From contig NW_003314340.1 in the NCBI RefSeq assembly GCF_000143415.4, forward strand, positions 317,951-381,950: a DNA stretch of 64,000 nucleotides. Reading direction: 5' to 3'. The translations under genes and the position numbers were made by a program. Below are positions 1 to 13,308 of this stretch, piece by piece (within the stretch, counting starts at the first letter, position 1; each line of letters opens with the position of its first letter). Source of the stretch: Selaginella moellendorffii (lineage: Eukaryota > Streptophyta > Lycopodiopsida > Selaginellales > Selaginellaceae). The notes under the pieces were generated by a model. That model was not told the DNA's origin. It did not search any database and saw nothing but the letters and a program-made list of their open reading frames with translations.

Positions 1-43
1 AAAAAAACAGAAAGTTCAGAAGAGAGCAACTAGCCTGTACTTA

Positions 44-855
44 TTTTTCCCTTAAGCAATGGAAAATGGGCATTGCTTATGAGAGAGCTTTAGTGGTATT
101 TTATCCCCATTTATCCCCCAAGGTTCTAAAGATTTACGGTGACAGTATATCTAAATTTTATCTTATGATCACATACACTACACTCACCCCCCCTTTAAAG
201 ATGTCAATGTCGTCATTAACTATTAATTAACAACCCTTACTAAGCCAAGGGGAACCAGCACTTCCATTTCCGTACCTCCCCCTTTAGAGATGTCAATGTT
301 TTCATTAACTATTCACTAACAACCCTTACTGAGCCAAGGGGAACCAATGCCTCCATTTCCGCACTAAATTTACCAATGTTTTCATTAACTATTCACTAAC
401 AACCCCTACTGAGCCAAGGGGAACCAATGCCTCCATTTCCGCACTAAATTTACCAATGTTTCCATTGTATAGACTAGTTATTCCATATGAGGTAACTAGT
501 CATCCACTCGTACTATAGTCCCACGGTGGATACCTTTGTCTGGGATGCTCTAGAAGGGGAAGGATGTACATATGGATGTTCAATATGTACGATTTTCAAA
601 TTTTAGGGGTAGAAATATATTTTGCTCAAGGGTATATTATATTTGAAGTAGCCATTAATCAATGGAAATGAATTGAACCTATGCCATTTTTTCTAATACC
701 ACATGTAACACACTCCCCCCTTAAGCCAACTGGAAAAGGGGTAATTGCTTGATGAGAGAGCCCTTAGTGGCTATTTTATCCCCATTTATCCCCCAAGGTT
801 CCAAAGATTCACGGTGACAGTATATCCAAATCTCATCTCATAATCATATATGTTA
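44..855. repeat. Direct repeat pair flanking a short tandem array
   Basis: Two diverged copies of a ~135-bp segment lie at about 44-180 and 715-855. Both hold a GAGAGAGC block, a run reading TATCCCCATTTATCCCCCAA, and a GGTGACAGTATAT block. Between them, 203-460 contains three tandem copies of an ~83-bp unit that includes CATTAACTATTCACTAACAA and AGCCAAGGGGAACCA. No coding sequence is visible. The arrangement fits the remains of an LTR or a non-autonomous element next to the chromovirus. The family is not recognised. Confidence 0.6.
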
Positions 856-1684
856 CATCCATTTGTTATCCATCTTCTATTGCTATATTTTGTGTTATTT
901 CAATTGCTATTTTCTTTTTCAAATGTAATATTTTATATAGTCCTTATGTTTTTCTTGTGTCATTTGGCAGTGTGAAATGTGTAGGACAGGAATTTCCATG
1001 TTTGTTTTATGCTTCTATAATTATATCTTTACCTTGTATATTTTGTATTATTTTTTGTTATGTTTTCTTACTTGTTCATTGTAGCGCACATGAATTTGGA
1101 GCCGAACTCCAAGCCCGTTACACTACGAAATGAGGGTCCGGTACAATCCCACGAGCACCAACTCTCTGTATCTAGCACCTGCACAAAAAATGGTGTCAGG
1201 CGGAGTCTGGCACAATTTTGGCATACCAGTGGCCAAACGCGAGGAGGAGGGTACCCCACCGACTAGAGCAGCGTGGAGTTTAGGCTTAGACCCAAGTCGA
1301 ACGTAGAACAAGGAGCGACACAGCCCAGCGGGAGCCAAACTAATGTCTCAAGTGGTCAGACATACATTCCAACCACTATCCCTACTATATATTTAGAACC
1401 CCCCACAACTGGCAGATTATTACTAGCATTATAAATTGGCAGATTAAGTTGTTTACACGACCACACCCCTTTTCCAAAAGTGAGGCATCGAGAGAGAAGT
1501 GGGGACTTGTGATCAGTCTATAATAATTATCCCCATGGTTATGGATTGGACCCATGCATCAAAGTGCCAAAGTCAGCCTACCAAAACTGACCCAAGTACT
1601 AATGAGTGAGAGAAACAACACTTTTGATTGATAGAAATATATAACTTTATTAATTTGCAAGATTTATTACAAGGTTTATAAAAG

Positions 1685-4600
1685 TTATTGTATATTACGA
1701 TTCTCATACTCTGTGACAAGCTCACGAGCATGTGTAAGATTCCTAAGAGGCTCCCAAGTTGATTCACAAGATGGGTAACCTTTCCACTTAACTAAATATT
1801 CCTTGGTTCGACCACCACGTGCCTTACGGGATAAAAGGATAGCATCAACCTCATACTCTGGTTCACCATCAATAACATCTGGAGCTAGACGAACATCCTG
1901 AGAGCGGCCAGGATCCTCATGATATGGGGCTAGTAAACTAACATAAAGGCTAGGCATCTCTTGTGGAATATCCAATTGATAGGAGACATCACCCGATGGG
2001 GTCCAACATATCTCGGCAAGAGCTTCAGAGACAAAAAGCCCTTAATGTTCAAGTTCTGGGAAGATAGCCACACCTGATCTCCCACTTGATAGGATACATC
2101 CTAAAGATGCTAATCCTTATCACGTCGATACCTATCCTAAGCTTTGCCCATCGCCTCAGTAGCTTGAGACCAACCTTGGTGTAGCTGCTCCGCATAAGTC
2201 TCAACGGTTGGGACCAACACTTCAGTCATTGGTTTCGGTACAACAATCTGTTGAGGAACCCCACGAGCATTCCCTTGCAGCATCTCCCATAGAGAACAGC
2301 CTATAGCGCTATGAAATGTGTTGTTATAACAGATTTCTACTATATCCAAATGCTCAACCCAGTTGCATTGGTCCGCTGTGATATAGTATCACAGATAATC
2401 CTCAACTTGAGCATTCACACGTTCAGTCTACCCATCAGTTTGAGGATGATAAGCCGTACTAAATTTCAACTTGGTACCAAACAACTGGAACAATGTCCCC
2501 CAAAACTTTCCCATAAACCTCGAATCTCTATTTGAGATCATCTCTTCAGGAAGACCACGAACCCGCACTACTTCATGGAAAAAGAGCTTTGCTACTTGTT
2601 TCGCATTTATTGTTCCCACAGTTGGAATGAAGTGTGCAATCTTCGACAACCGATCCACAACCACCATCAAAGTATCATAACCTTTAGACTTCGGCAAGCA
2701 AGTGATGAAATCAAGTGTCACACTCTGAAATGGCCATGTTGGTGTTGGAATGCACTGCAACTTTTCAGCCTGCTTATCAGTTTTAAGCTTATATTATTGG
2801 CATATAGGGCAGGAACGGACATAATCCACTACATCACCTTCCATACCAGACCAGAAAAATCCCCTTTTCAATGAAGTTAGAGTCTTTTGCTTCCCACCAT
2901 ATCCCGCTGCCGGAACATCATGATGTTCCCACAAAAATAACTGCTGCAAATCCTTAGAGGGAAGATACAATCTTTCTTGCTTATAGAATATAAGCCCATC
3001 CCGAACTGAGAAGTGAAGCTTCACATTAGTGCAACTAGCAACTTTCGCTACTTCGATATCAGAGCTCTACTTCAACAACCCCGTACGGCATAAGATTGCC
3101 TTCGCCAATGGATCACTTCCATATGAAGCCCGAACGTCCTCTAACTAGTCTGAACTGATTGCCGATATTGCTTGGAATTGAGCCTGACGACTCAACGCAT
3201 CTGGAATAATATTGTCTTTACCAGGTTTTTATATGATTTCAATATCATATCTAGCAAGCTTCTCTTGCCAATGAGCTTGCTTTGGCGTAAGCTTAGGCTA
3301 CGTAGCAAAGTAGCTTAGTGTGTTACTATCTGTATAAACCTTGGTATGTCCACCCAAGTAATGTCTCCAGTGATCCAGGGCCGACACTATAGCAAACATC
3401 TCTTTCTCATGCGTTGGGCATCTTCGTTGAGTTTCATCCAATTTCTTGGAATAAAATGTAACGGGACAACCATGTCACCTTGGCATAACACCAACCGCTT
3501 TGTCACAATCTTGCTGCAACACGGCACCGATAGCATAGCCAGATGCATCACAATGCACTTCGAAGGGTTTATCAAGATCTAGGATCCTAAGAACAGGAAC
3601 CGTAATCAAGATTTCCTTCAACTATACAAAAGCATGTTGACAAGCTGGTGTCAGCATGAAACGGAATACTACTCTTCGTCAACTCAGTCAATGGAAGAGC
3701 AATTCTTGCAAAATTGCGGACAAACTTGCAATAGTATCCTACCAAACCGAGAAAGGAATGAACATCTGATACAGTGGTCAGGACTTCCCAGGACTTCACT
3801 GCTTCCACCTTCTTTGGATCAACCTCAATCACGCCACCACCAACTATATGTTCGAGAAAGTTTACGCGCAATTGACCAAAAGCGCATTTACTTTCCTTAG
3901 CATACAGTTTGTGTTCGCGCAACTTCTGAAACACCAGCTCCAAGTGTTTCAAATGATCTTCCAATGTTTCACTAAAGACTAGAACATCGTCGATATATAA
4001 GACAACAAATGTGTCCAAATAATTTCTGAATATTCTATCCATCATAGTGCTAAACGTCGCTGGAGCATTGTATAACCCGAACGCCATGACAAGGAACTCA
4101 TAAGATCCATACCGAGTCTTAAAGACTGTCTTCTCCACATCCTGATCCGTCACCCGTATCTGAAGATACCCAGACCACAAATCAAATCACGTAAAATACT
4201 TAGCCTTTAAGAGTTGGTCAAACAAGTCATCAATGCGTGGCAAAGGATAACGTTTTTTAACCGTGATCTTGTTGAGTGCTTGATAGTCAATACACATCCT
4301 CATGGTTCCATCCTTTCTCATAACAAAAAGGACCGGCACTCCATAAGGTGACTTGCTTGGTTGGATATGACTTTTGTCAAGAAGCTCCGTGAGTTGTTTC
4401 TTGAGTTCAGCCATCTCCTTGATGTTCAATTGATATAGAGCTTTCGTAGGTGGTTTAGAACGTGGAATAACCTCAATATGATGATCAACCTCATGGCTAG
4501 GAGGTAGCCCTGGTGGCAAATCCTTCGGGAAGATATCCTAATTCTTCACCAACAACTCTAATATCTTCTTTGGTATAGGATCAACTCCGTTACCAATACC

Positions 4601-5960
4601 CTCAGCTTCCACCACTTGAACCCAAAAGGTCTGACATCCCTTCTTAGCTGCTTTTTGAGAGACTCTCACAGTCAGAAACTTAACATCCCAATCCTTTGAG
4701 GAGCGCTTTTGCAACTGGAAGGACACATTAGGACATCCTTCTGACTTCAATGTGATACGACTTTGTCCAACACTATAAATCCCTTTTATATATTTGTTGA
4801 AGAAGTCCATACCAAACACCATATGAAAATCTAGTATCTTCAACACTCCCAAGTCCACTCTTTCTTTCCACTTGGATTTCTTTATTGGAATATCACTCAC
4901 AAACTTTCTGGCTACTTACCCACCTTCCACAAACCGGAAGTGCATAGGTGACATTTGCTTAGCATTCAATCCTAACAACTTAACCAAGTCTTCGGATATC
5001 ACACTGTGTATAGCTCCTATGTCAATCATCACTTGGATTCGGTGTCTATGGACAAAGCCTACCAGATACATCAATGGATCAATGTTTGTATTGACTATGA
5101 GAAAAGCTTGAGGAAAGCAACGAAAGTAACTCACCTCCTCTTCCTCATAGTCTGCATTGACCAACTCATCAACCCCTTCAGCTTCGCCACCACCGTCTTC
5201 CCTCATGACATTAACACGAGACCTTGTCTTATGCTTGTTGAGATATTTTGAGGACCTATGTCCCAACTCTTCACAATGGAAGCAATGACCCACACTACCC
5301 ATTCCACTAGGAGCAGGTTTTGCAAGTTGCTACTGCTTGTACACACCAGGAGGAGGAATAGAGGGCCTAGGACCAGAAGAAGCTGTTGGTGGTCTCCAAC
5401 CACCACCACCTTTGTTAACCGTTGTTTGTGAGCCTCTAGGGCGATACTTGCCTTCCACCCTCTATTTCCAGTCATCTTGTTTATTCCCAGAATTTTTATT
5501 CTTATCCGAGTTACCAGCATACGGTTGTTGATATTGTTCCATGAGCGAGTGACTAAAGGCAACTTGCTGCGTTGCCTCTTTACACTCCAAGTACGTCTTT
5601 GGCTTAAACTTCAAAATCTCATTGCGAGAAAGTGAACTTAAACCTTCTAGGAAATAGCTCCGAGCATCTTCGTCACTTATATTTGTAATCATAATGCACT
5701 TCTGAGCAAACGCATTAACGTGATGCATAAGGTCCCCTCGCTGCTTTAACCGCCGCAGCTCCACACGAAGTCTTAGACCAAGATCAGCATGCAAGTATTC
5801 CTTACGGATACGAGACCGCATCTTGGTCCAACTTCTAGTCTGCCCTTTTTCAGCACACACCTGGTGCCACCAAGTTTTGGCATGATTGGTGAGAAAGGAT
5901 TGCACACACGCAACTTTTGTACGATCATCTACGTCTGCTGTTATGAAATAGTTTTCCATA
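1685..5960 (-). mobile_element. Decayed Ty3/gypsy chromovirus (gag-PR-RT-RH-INT-chromodomain)
   Basis: On the minus strand the order is the Ty3/gypsy order. Gag is at 5962-5200, with a zinc knuckle that begins CFHCEELGH but has lost its last cysteine. The aspartic protease is near 5020, where the active site reads IDIGAIHS instead of DSGATHS. RT spans 4519-3590 with [20 protein letters not shown] and YIDDVLVFSETL. RNase H remnants lie at 3575-3250. The integrase HHCC finger ends RSCPICQ at 2794 and the core LDFITCLPKS is at 2710-2430. A chromodomain with EYLVKWKGYPSCESTWEP lies at 1685-1975. The chromodomain marks it as a chromovirus. Many stops and frameshifts separate the pieces, so it cannot be autonomous. 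Paired LTRs and a primer-binding site were not identified. Confidence 0.93.
3587..4519 (-). pseudogene. Chromovirus reverse transcriptase segment
   Basis: This is the best-preserved part of the 1.7-6.0 kb element. Two adjoining minus-strand open segments (4187-4519 and 3587-4180) cover the RT fingers and palm. Visible motifs are [28 protein letters not shown] and the catalytic YIDD box. The thumb region with EHKLYAKESKCAFGQ follows, then the connection region with SFLGLVGYYCKFVRNF. A stop and a small gap interrupt the frame near 4185, and the frame fails again in RNase H. No product is expected. Confidence 0.9.
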
Positions 5961-6209
5961 TCATAGACCTAGTCTTCCAAAACCTGATAGTCCCGCATGC
6001 CTCTGAAATTGGGTCGTTTTGGAGGCTTGAACTTTGAAACTCATGCAACCGGGGGCAACTGTAGAACTTCATCGTCCTCAGAACTTTGCATGTATTTTTC
6101 AATTAGTCCTAGTACTGCTATGTCTATTTCATCTTCTTGCATTTTGCAAGGTCTTATTTCATTTTTAAATGTTTTATCCGTTGTTTTTGTGGTTTAGTAT
6201 CAATGAATA

Positions 6210-7115
6210 TTACAGTTCTAGACATATGACGAAATGGGATTAACAATATTAAAAAAATGTGCTTGTTGAATTGGCACTTCTCTACCATATATGAAGCTAT
6301 TTTCTAATAACTGACTTCTATTAAATGCATTTATTCTTTCTTCTTGGAATTTTTTAAATATAGTTGATAATATCTTTGTTGTTTCTATTTCAATACATGT
6401 AATGTATGATAAACAATATGATGTTGCTGCATATGGATCAAGAATTATTTGTATATCTACATTTGATTGCTATAGATTTGATAATTTGTTATTAAAAGTA
6501 TTTGTATTTATGTCTTTTGGTTTTTGTTTATAAATTTATTTTGTATTTATCAATATCCATCTTATAGCAGCTTTATATTGCTCATATGTTATTCCTATTA
6601 TTGTTAAATATTTATCAAACTCCAATTTTCTTAGATCTATAGTTTTATCTTTTAGTATTATTTTATTTTTTTTGTAAATTATTATACAAGAATTCTTTTC
6701 ATGTTTTGTAATGTCTTTGATAGGCTCTAAGATTTTTGATTATGGCATTGGATTGATTGGGTAATTAAATTTACAGTTTATATTTTTATATTTCTTACAT
6801 ATTTTTCTATGTTTATGAGTTTGAACATCTTATATTATCTGGTAGTTTCTATGAATTAGTACATATATTTTCATCAGTATATTTTTTTATTTGTTCTAAT
6901 GTTTTTGGTGGATTTTCTAATCATATTAGTGCATGTTCATGTGATGTACCACATTGTTGAAATTGTGTTACAAATACATGGTTTTTTCCTTTCCGTCCAA
7001 ATATGAGATAATTAAACATTAATGATTTTCTAAAAGTTGATGTTTTATATGCATAATATAGTATTGTGGTGATTGGATCAGCTCTTAGTATTTTATAAAA
7101 AAAATTCTAAATATT
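6210..7115 (-). pseudogene. Decayed Helitron Rep (HUH) domain
   Basis: Translating the minus strand of this AT-rich block by hand gives a near-continuous frame with a few in-frame stops. In order from 7110 down: ADPITTILYYAYKTSTF, KSLMFNYLIFGRKGK, FVTQFQQCGTSHEHALI (the H-x-H of the HUH motif, about 6900-6960), ENPPKTLEQIKKYTDENICT, QTHKHRKICKKY, then CKFNYPINPMP at about 6740-6770. Further on, about 6210-6500, come a segment ending DPYAATSYCLSYITC and GREVPIQQAHFFNIVNPIS. This matches the usual order of Helitron_like_N and Rep: HUH pair, cysteine/histidine block with the FPxPPMP-like end, and the conserved LDPYAA...YITK block. Stops (for example TGA after HEHALI) show it is dead. The helicase part is not visible. 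It is far more AT-rich than the host genes. Confidence 0.85.
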
Positions 7116-7139
7116 ATTCTAAAAATTTTATAAAAAAAA

Positions 7140-8455
7140 AAGGATTTGCAAAGCATTGGTCCTCTTTTTGAAGGTATTCCTTGAAAATCTCTTACTACAT
7201 GACCCATCCAGCTGCTCAAGCACTGGACGTGGTTAGAAGAGAGATTGTCACTCTCCAGCACAAGATGTGTGATCGTCCCTCGTTTTTCTTTCTTTCTTCC
7301 TTTTGTTTTTCCTTTTCATTCATATAAGCTCCCACATGATAAGAAGCTCTTGAGTAATATCATGGCTGCACAACAGGAGTTTTTGCAGCTGGTTTCTCAG
7401 GTTTGGATTAGTAATTTGCCACTGGAAATGTAGAGTTTTTCAGGTTCAAAAATTGTACCAGAGCATACAAATGTAGGGGACAGTGGTGTCCCAAATCCTG
7501 TGAGACAACAGCTCCTCCAGTGCCTTAAACTTCTACTTCTGCCCAAAGAGAAGATTTCCATCACTACAAATCCATAGCAAGAGCATCTTTAGGCTCTATT
7601 AACAGTGGCGGCCCTAGATGAGGTAGCTGAGTCCAAAGAAAGTTGTTTGAAATGCTGAGTGAGATATCTTCGACCAGGCAGGATGATTCCACAAAACAAG
7701 TAATGTTGTTCTTGCCATGGAGACTGGTATCTAGCTTGATGTTTTTACTTTACACAGTTGGCTGTGGAAGACCTCCCACGTCCAATAACAAGTCCTTGAA
7801 AAGTTGGTGGACTCAAAGATGGTTTGAAGTAATTTATAACTTTATTTCTCATTGGGATATTTTTTTATATACCTTGATGTAGGTTCTACTTAAAAGGATT
7901 TCTTTTGAGCTACTATAGGGTGAAGGAGAGCTCAACATTGCCAGAGATGGATATCCAAGGCAAAGAACCAAAGCAAACCTTTGATGTATGTGTGCCTTCC
8001 CGTTTAACTTTCTTCTAAGCTACTTTGTTTTTCTCTTATCCAGTAGGAGCAAGGTCATTCAAAAGCCTCACTAGGGCGACAAGAGCCTTAGTTTTACAAA
8101 CTACAACCTCAGTGACAAAGAGATGTCAAAGATACAAGGACACTTAGTGACCATGTCCATGTCTCTGAAGGTCACCCTTGAAAGACTTGACTTTTTCATA
8201 AGTATAAAGTATGCAATGTGAAGTGCCATCCCTATTAGCATTTTATTGATGCTACAAGAGAATATGATTCAAGGAAAAAGGTACGTACCATGAAGTTCTG
8301 CCGCTAATGGTATGCTTTCTAGATCCTCTCTGTTAGACAGCTTCTCTGTGCTTTTCAAATTTGAGTCCTGGCTCAAATTTTTGACTGCCACAATGATTTT
8401 GCTGATGGCTTTTCCAACCCTTTTGCCAAGAGCACTACAAGAGCGTACACGGCTC
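7140..8455. other. Non-coding or unidentified stretch left of E1
   Basis: I see no recognisable gene here. Short open stretches on the plus strand (for example 7245-7433 and 7643-7882) have no motif I can name and no convincing splice structure. The region separates the Helitron remnant from the long inverted repeat starting at 8456. Confidence 0.5.
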
Positions 8456-8725
8456 GGGCGCGGACCATACTTGAGCTCACGAGTTGAAGAGTTGAGCTCA
8501 CGAGTTGAGCTCAATTTTTAATTGTAATTTAGTATAAACATTATAAATTTTAAAATTTTAAGGTTATGGTGAACCTAATAATTTAATAGATAATAATGTT
8601 CTAAAGAACACTTTTTGTTCTAATAATTTAAATATTTACTACATGCAATGATAGGGACATTTGTTAGAATATAAAATAAAATGTTTGCAAAAAGAGTATT
8701 CTTGTCACTTCTTTAAATTTGTACT
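8456..8725 (+). repeat. Left copy of ~280-bp inverted repeat (E1 outer TIR)
   Basis: This segment begins GGGCGCGGACCATACTTGAG, contains two or more GAGCTCACGAGTTGA units and ends near AATTTGTACT. It is repeated in reverse complement at 33880-34168 with only scattered mismatches and a ~19-bp indel. Long, highly similar inverted ends 25 kb apart are the signature of a DNA transposon. I found no clear target-site duplication: the flanks are ACACGGCTC and CCACACAGC. Confidence 0.85.
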
Positions 8726-8978
8726 TTATGCTTTCTGGCTAGTAAATGTTAGGTTTTTCAGAATTAAAAAATTATTAAATTTGAAATTAGATTCTATATA
8801 AAGCCATATAACCGTTTGAAAGGAAAAAAAATAACCGTTGATGTAAGCTTATTGCATATAAAAGAAAGACTTGGTTTTTTGTAGAATACATTCTTGAGGG
8901 GTTTGTCATAGCATACTGTCTAGAATTTATAGATCTTCATTCACACTCTTATTCGAAAAAAGGGAAATACACCCACAA

Positions 8979-9431
8979 ATGTCTATGGGTTCTAGTGTTG
9001 GTAATTTTAACTTTCATAATCTTTCTTCCTAAGGTTCAAGGGCTAGGAGATGCAATAACTATCCCATTGCACAGCATAACCAAATCACACAAGAAAATGA
9101 AAGAGAGGATAGTGAGGATAGTGATCATGAGTTGGAGATAAATGCAATGACAGAGGGTGCAACAAATTGGGTGAAAAAGAATGCCTTCTTACTTGTTTTA
9201 GAAAAGTGCAATTCTGCCACTTTCAAGAAGTGCCCCATATATTTTCTAGCGTTTGGTGGAAACAATGGCAATGATCAGTATAATGGTATATATGCTCTTG
9301 CGACACACTACAACATCACGCACCCAAAAGACTACTATGAAATCTTTTTTGAGATGGTAAAGACAGAAATGGAGACACACGAGTACTATGGGCAGTATTG
9401 CAAGAAGAACACTCGGAAGCATATAAAATGA
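8979..9431 (+). CDS. Small two-exon protein of unknown function in E1 (139 aa)
   Basis: Exon 1 is 8979-9000 (ATG), exon 2 is 9034-9431. The joined length is 420 nt, an intact frame of 139 aa. A TATATAAAG box lies at about 8797. The protein starts MSMGSSVGSRARRC, has an acidic stretch EREDSEDSDHELE, then a conserved-looking core with CNSATFKKCPIYFLAFGG and Y-rich THYNITHPKDYYEIFF. No domain is recognised. It lies just inside the left TIR, in front of the tail of the opposing SWIM gene. The proposed intron is only 33 nt with GT-AG ends, which is very short. An unspliced read would stop at the TAA at the intron end, so splicing or another start is needed. Confidence 0.5.
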
Positions 9432-9550
9432 AAAGTGAAATGAAAAAGCACATTTTTATTAATTATATAAAGTATAATAAGTTTTATTGATAGAGAATAA
9501 ACATCGATAGTGTTGGAGAAATCTAATTAGCTCCAAAAGTTTTCTGCAAC

Positions 9551-12500
9551 TCAGCAATAGTAAGGCTTGCTTGGTGTATATGAATATAGGATCCTAGTGC
9601 AAGATGTTGATGAAGATGTAGTACATATGCTTGCAAGGAGCATATGCCTTCCCATGTTCCTCGCGCTTCGTAAAGTCTGGACATGTGCAAGAAGGAAAGT
9701 TGTGAATGGCAATTGTGTACTCTCCACCTTCTGTTTTGACTGTGTACTCCTTTGCAAGTGTAGTGATGTACTTCGTGGAGATAATCTCACACTCAAATGT
9801 TTGAGCCAAGTTTATTTTACCTTGCTTCTGCTTGGAGACGGTACCAATAAATTTAACTGCCTTACCTTTTCGTGCTGGCCTCATGTGCATCTCTGTAGGA
9901 ATAGTCTTACTCCTATCACTCATGTCTCCAACTCTCCTCTCAATATTAAAACCAGATTTCTCAAGGTTTTCAATCTCATCCGAGGTGAGCGCGACCCCAT
10001 TAGCAACTGGCCATTCTTTAGGTACTGCATCAGGTTTAGTCACTATAGTGTTTTCAAGCCGCTTCGTATGGTTGGCGTCGGTGTTGCAACAATATAGCCA
10101 GCACCATCTTGAAAATCCTACTTGCTTTCGTTCCCCATAGAAACATGGGGCTGGAATAGAAGCAAATTTTTCACCACAAATCCAGGCCCAACACTTGCCC
10201 CTCGGAAGCATCCCCACACACCTTACATTTGATTTTCCTGGCACGCGTCAAATTGCCCATTGCTTCGGCTCCACGCTACGGTAAGCAATTTCAACCTGTT
10301 GCGATGCACTCTCTTCATCAGCCACTTGAGGTGGCTCGGTCCAAGAGCGGTGTCTTGGAGCAGAATGGTACTCGACATCAGGCCTGTGAGAGCTTTTTGC
10401 TCCAAGGTCCGTACCAACATCTTCCCCAGCAAAGGAAAAATGACGCTTTGAGCGGACAGTCTTCATATCACCAATAGAAGCTCGGGGAGTGTATTCCATA
10501 GATGTGCCATGGACCACTTCCTTAACTGTAGTTGCCACTGTTCGGGTAGGTGGAGTTAATTTTCTCTTCATCCTATCATGTAACATCTCAACAGAAGGCC
10601 CTGTTCCCATGTATCTTCCTTCCTAGAATGCCAGTGCTTTTGAAGATTGCTCTATAGCACGTATCAAATCTGATAGATAGGCTTTGTATAGACTCATCTT
10701 CCCTTTCCCTGCCTCAGAGGAACGCCAACTCCAATGCTTACATTCGGAGAGATTCACAGTTGGGGTGTATGCGAGGTCCTCAAGTGGTTGATCCTAATGG
10801 AAAAGGCAATATTAAAAGGTAATAAAAGGAGAAGAAAAAATATAAACCAACCTGGAAAGAGTGATGTCCCCATTGGAATATCTTAACTTCCCACCATCTT
10901 AACCATGACTCAAGTTGTGGTAGGCAACTTATGTCTGTATGGCCATCTTCACGCCACCACATTTGGATCTTGTTTGCTTTTGCCTCATGCTCTTCTTCAG
11001 AAGGTGCAACCTGCCATTGTTTGCACAACTCTTTAAATATTGATTGAAACTTTGACTTGATAAGGTGGCAGTGTTGGTTTAGGCTTTGAGCCCAATGGAA
11101 CTCACAAGTCCTCTCACGACCTTCCAATGGTTGATTATTCCCAAAAACTACTCAGATACCATTCTAGTTTGCATCAGCCCCATCTGCCATGAAACCACGA
11201 AAGTTTGCAGGCTTACCAGTCTGCTTTAGGACAATATCAGAGAGGGACTTCCAAAATATTTCCTGTGCTGTCTGGTCTTGTACTTTAAACTCTGCTGTCG
11301 CAATTGTTAAGTTACAACGTAGCCTATGAAAACATAAATATTATAACAATTTTAATATAATGAGAATAAAAATTACCTTGGATCATACACATGAGCTCCC
11401 ATGGTTGTCCAATCGGATACACACTCCATATGGTCAAAATGTACCCATGCATTTGCAAGGTCACTAGACCCAAACATGTCCATTTGGGAGACAAGATCTA
11501 CGCCAGAGGTAGGGCCCATAGTAAACATTTTGAAGACGAAGGAGTGCTCTTGCTCATTCACAACTTGGTCTGGAAATAAACTTCCTTGGATGAACTTGTA
11601 TGGACAAGTCCGTTTCAATTCAAGGATGGAGTCAATTTTTGATTGCAACTTCCCTTCTCGAGATTCACACATCCAAGATTTTATCCTAAACAATATAATG
11701 TAAGAAAAAATTATTATTATAATGTATGAAAAATAATGGATGTACCTCCTTAGGCTAGTAGCAGGTTGTACTCCTCGTAGTAAGTCCCGCAAGCTAGCCT
11801 CGTTTAGTTGAGTTTTTTGGCAACTTGGATTGAGTAAGGTATTTGCAATAAAATCCTTGAGGATGGTCTTCTGAACATGCTTCGGAGTTGTAGATGAGTT
11901 TCTCATAGTCTCTTCCTATACAACATCTTTGAAACGGTTGAGAGAACTCCTTCGTATCCCTTCCTACATTGGATGCATATGTGTGCCAACATGCACTGCA
12001 GGTCTTCCAGCCACTCCATCCCGTGGAAGAAAGTAGTACATCTTGGCCTCGCAGATAGCATGACATAGAGGAGCATTTTTGCAGAATCAACATTTGAATC
12101 CAACAACAATGGTGTCACAAGCTAGCGGATTGACTGTAGACCCTTCGAAAAATATAGAGTTTCTAGAGCGGTCTCGATTGCATGCTTCATCCACACAATC
12201 TAAATGCCCGCCACAATAGACACTGTGCCTTCAAAATGTTGGAAGTGTGTGGTCTTGATCTTGCACTAATTGTGGACATCCTGTTTGGTTTCCATCCCCT
12301 TCCGTTTGGAACCTATGCTACTGACAAGAGGTGGTAGCTCGAAGAAAATGTTGCCGTTGTAGGAGGATGGAAGCTCACTCACAAGCCTATACAAAAACAA
12401 GTGCACGTCAATTGAGAGGCGTGAAAACTGGCATTGCTAACGGCTTTGAATATTGTTGAAGTTGGAGTTGGAGTTGGAGTTGGAGCTGGAGCTGGAGCTG

Positions 12501-12867
12501 GTGAATTTGGCGCTGACACTAGCATGACATCTCCACTTGAACTAAAAGAGGACAAGAGGATAATGAATGACTCTTGCTTCACATTCACTTTCGCTAGAGC
12601 GCATTTTGGCATTTTGACTGGAGATCTGAACACTCGAATCTCCTTCGACTTGGAATTTTGTAAATCCCATTGTTGTCCACCCTTGCCCACACCAAAAAGA
12701 AGAAACTCCGAGTATGCAACTATACCGGTGTCGTTGCGGATCACAGCCTCTAAAGAAGTAGAGCCAAGACGAAGATCAAAACGTCGACATAAAAAACTTT
12801 CAAAAACAATACTCTGAGAGAATGAAAGAGGTGGGTGATTTCGAAAATGAAGAAGAAACCTCTCCAT
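9551..12867 (-). pseudogene. SWIM zinc-finger transposase, broken (E1)
   Basis: The gene reads right to left. A likely first exon starts MERFLLHFRNHPP at 12867 and includes a Pro-Ala/Pro-Thr repeat. Middle pieces at 12118-11370 include SSTTPKHVQKTILKDFI and LLRGVQPATSLRR. A core at 11330-10780 carries GFMADGADAN and, downstream, RERTCEFHWAQSLNQH, typical of the acidic and C/H region of RNase H-fold transposases. The C-terminus (10244-9594) ends in a SWIM finger, SCTCPDF followed by APCKHMYYIF (CxC...CxH). Two stops interrupt the core after GADAN, a TAG where Trp is expected and a TGA three codons later. SWIM fingers occur in MULE/FAR1 and in KDZ/Zisupton-type transposases; I cannot choose between them from this alone. 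It is divergent from the ParB-methyltransferase gene at 13484. Confidence 0.7.
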
Positions 12868-13308
12868 CCTTCTCAATAGGTTTTGGAGTTCTCTCTCTTT
12901 ATGCTACTTGTAAAAATCTATAGTGAAACATAATTGAAATTTAAATAGAGTAATAAGAAGATAACGTACAAAATGAATTTAAATTCTATAGCAAATTTAA
13001 CATGTGTAAGTGTGACAATATTAATATTACTGTCATCTATTATGATGTCTGATGCATGTATACACATAGATCCAAGGAAAGATTTTCAGCATGTGAAGTT
13101 TGATAGTTAATAATCATACTAGTAATGACATTCTGCTATAACGTGTCAAACCAAGAGATCCAATCTAACTATCAGCACGTGTGATATGTCAAGTTGTCAA
13201 ATTTTAAGTGGTAGATGATAATAAATCTTGTCAAATCTTATTCTTCAAAGTATGAGGTGGCTGGCCTGAGCCAAAACTGAAGTGTTTGAGGTGGCTGGCC
13301 CGAGCTCG

